Source: JAAEPI01 sp965212145 (GTDB lineage: Bacteria > Bacteroidota > Bacteroidia > Cytophagales > Cyclobacteriaceae). Taken from it: a DNA stretch of 64,000 nt. Location of the stretch: positions 62,001 to 126,000 of the forward strand of contig CBDBUY010000010.1 in the NCBI GenBank assembly GCA_965212145.1. Reading direction: 5' to 3'. Position 1 is the first letter of the stretch; the number at the start of each line of letters is the position of its first letter. Made by a program: the position numbers and the translations under genes. The notes beneath the pieces are model-generated. The model made no database searches and was not told where the DNA came from. It saw only the letters and a list, made by a program, of their open reading frames with translations. Of this stretch, positions 63,768-64,000 are shown in pieces.

Positions 63768-64000
63768 TTATTTAGCTGGGTAAACGGCTATCTCACCGAG
63801 CTCCTCTTCTATCCTCAGGAGTTGGTTGTATTTTGCCATTCTATCAGATCGGGAACATGACCCTGTCTTGATCTGTCCGCAATTCGTTGCAACAGCAATA
63901 TCGGCAATTGTGTTGTCCTCCGTCTCACCTGAACGATGGGAAACCACGGCAGTCCAACCTGCTTTGTGAGCCATTTCGATAGCTGCCAATGTCTCTGACA
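63768..64000 (-). CDS. eno: Enolase, C-terminal part only
   Basis: The last ~76 residues of enolase, which interconverts 2-phosphoglycerate and phosphoenolpyruvate in glycolysis. VVSHRSGETEDNTIADIAVATN and IKTGSCSRSDRMAKYNQLLRIEEELG are the conserved C-terminal motifs. The gene continues beyond 64000, so its start is outside the window. An apparent TTG start at 63989 is internal. Confidence 0.92.
   Translation of the reverse strand, partial: SETLAAIEMAHKAGWTAVVSHRSGETEDNTIADIAVATNCGQIKTGSCSRSDRMAKYNQLLRIEEELGEIAVYPAK

Overview
The window reads as chromosome of a Bacteroidota member, most likely a marine Cytophagales-type bacterium. This is inferred from a gldH gliding lipoprotein gene, a GWxTD-domain protein, a type IX secretion (T9SS) sorting tail, a RicT homologue next to gldH, repeated TAnnTTTG promoter -7 boxes, and weak Shine-Dalgarno sequences. 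No rRNA, CRISPR array or complete IS element was seen.

Layout. 1-12.9 kb is core genome: a 5'-truncated superfamily-1 helicase, gldH/ricT, purD, recQ, a mannose-1-phosphate guanylyltransferase, an RlmB-type rRNA methyltransferase, a GWxTD protein and a methyltransferase. 12.9-20.65 kb is the accessory part. Four 117-bp tandem repeats, each starting with the first 11 nt of tRNA-Ala, sit between a promoter and an intact tRNA-Ala(GGC). The 3' end of that tRNA is the left att site of a ~7.1-kb integrative element, and a 20-bp copy of it closes the element at 20609-20628. The element carries a tyrosine integrase, an excisionase-like HTH protein, a Rep-like protein, a candidate antisense RNA opposite the rep leader, a cluster of tiny duplicated ORFs, a decayed gene fragment and one T9SS-type secreted cargo protein.

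20.65-32.9 kb holds transport and metabolism genes: YitT, thiol peroxidase, an SLC12-like permease, a sodium:solute symporter with a nucleotidyltransferase and a GHMP kinase, tRNA-Ser(UGA) followed by a small scar carrying a copy of its 3' end, a cold-shock protein, a GH109-like oxidoreductase, lysA with a short leader ORF, and ada. 32.9-41.8 kb is a molybdoenzyme neighbourhood: a frameshifted FdhF/YdeP-type oxidoreductase, a MobA-like protein, a SulP transporter with an unusual C-terminal NTF2-like domain, a Crp/Fnr regulator with a palindromic upstream site, and an IorA/IorB-type dehydrogenase.

41.8-64 kb contains a zinc metallopeptidase, a UDG-like protein, two SRPBCC proteins, and a tightly overlapping operon (DUF885-like lipoprotein, APC permease, aldo/keto reductase-RidA fusion, large BNR-propeller protein). 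These are followed by mtgA, an M42 peptidase, an acyl-CoA carboxylase beta subunit, Ppx/GppA, a DUF4139 protein, an Ldh-family dehydrogenase, a DUF819 membrane protein, an outer-membrane-like protein, a DivIC/FtsB-like protein and the 3' end of eno.

The most interesting part is the tRNA-Ala locus: the repeat array that duplicates the tRNA 5' end, and the integrated element with a predicted antisense-RNA switch on its Rep gene. All functional calls rest on reading the sequence and remembered family features; no searches were run.
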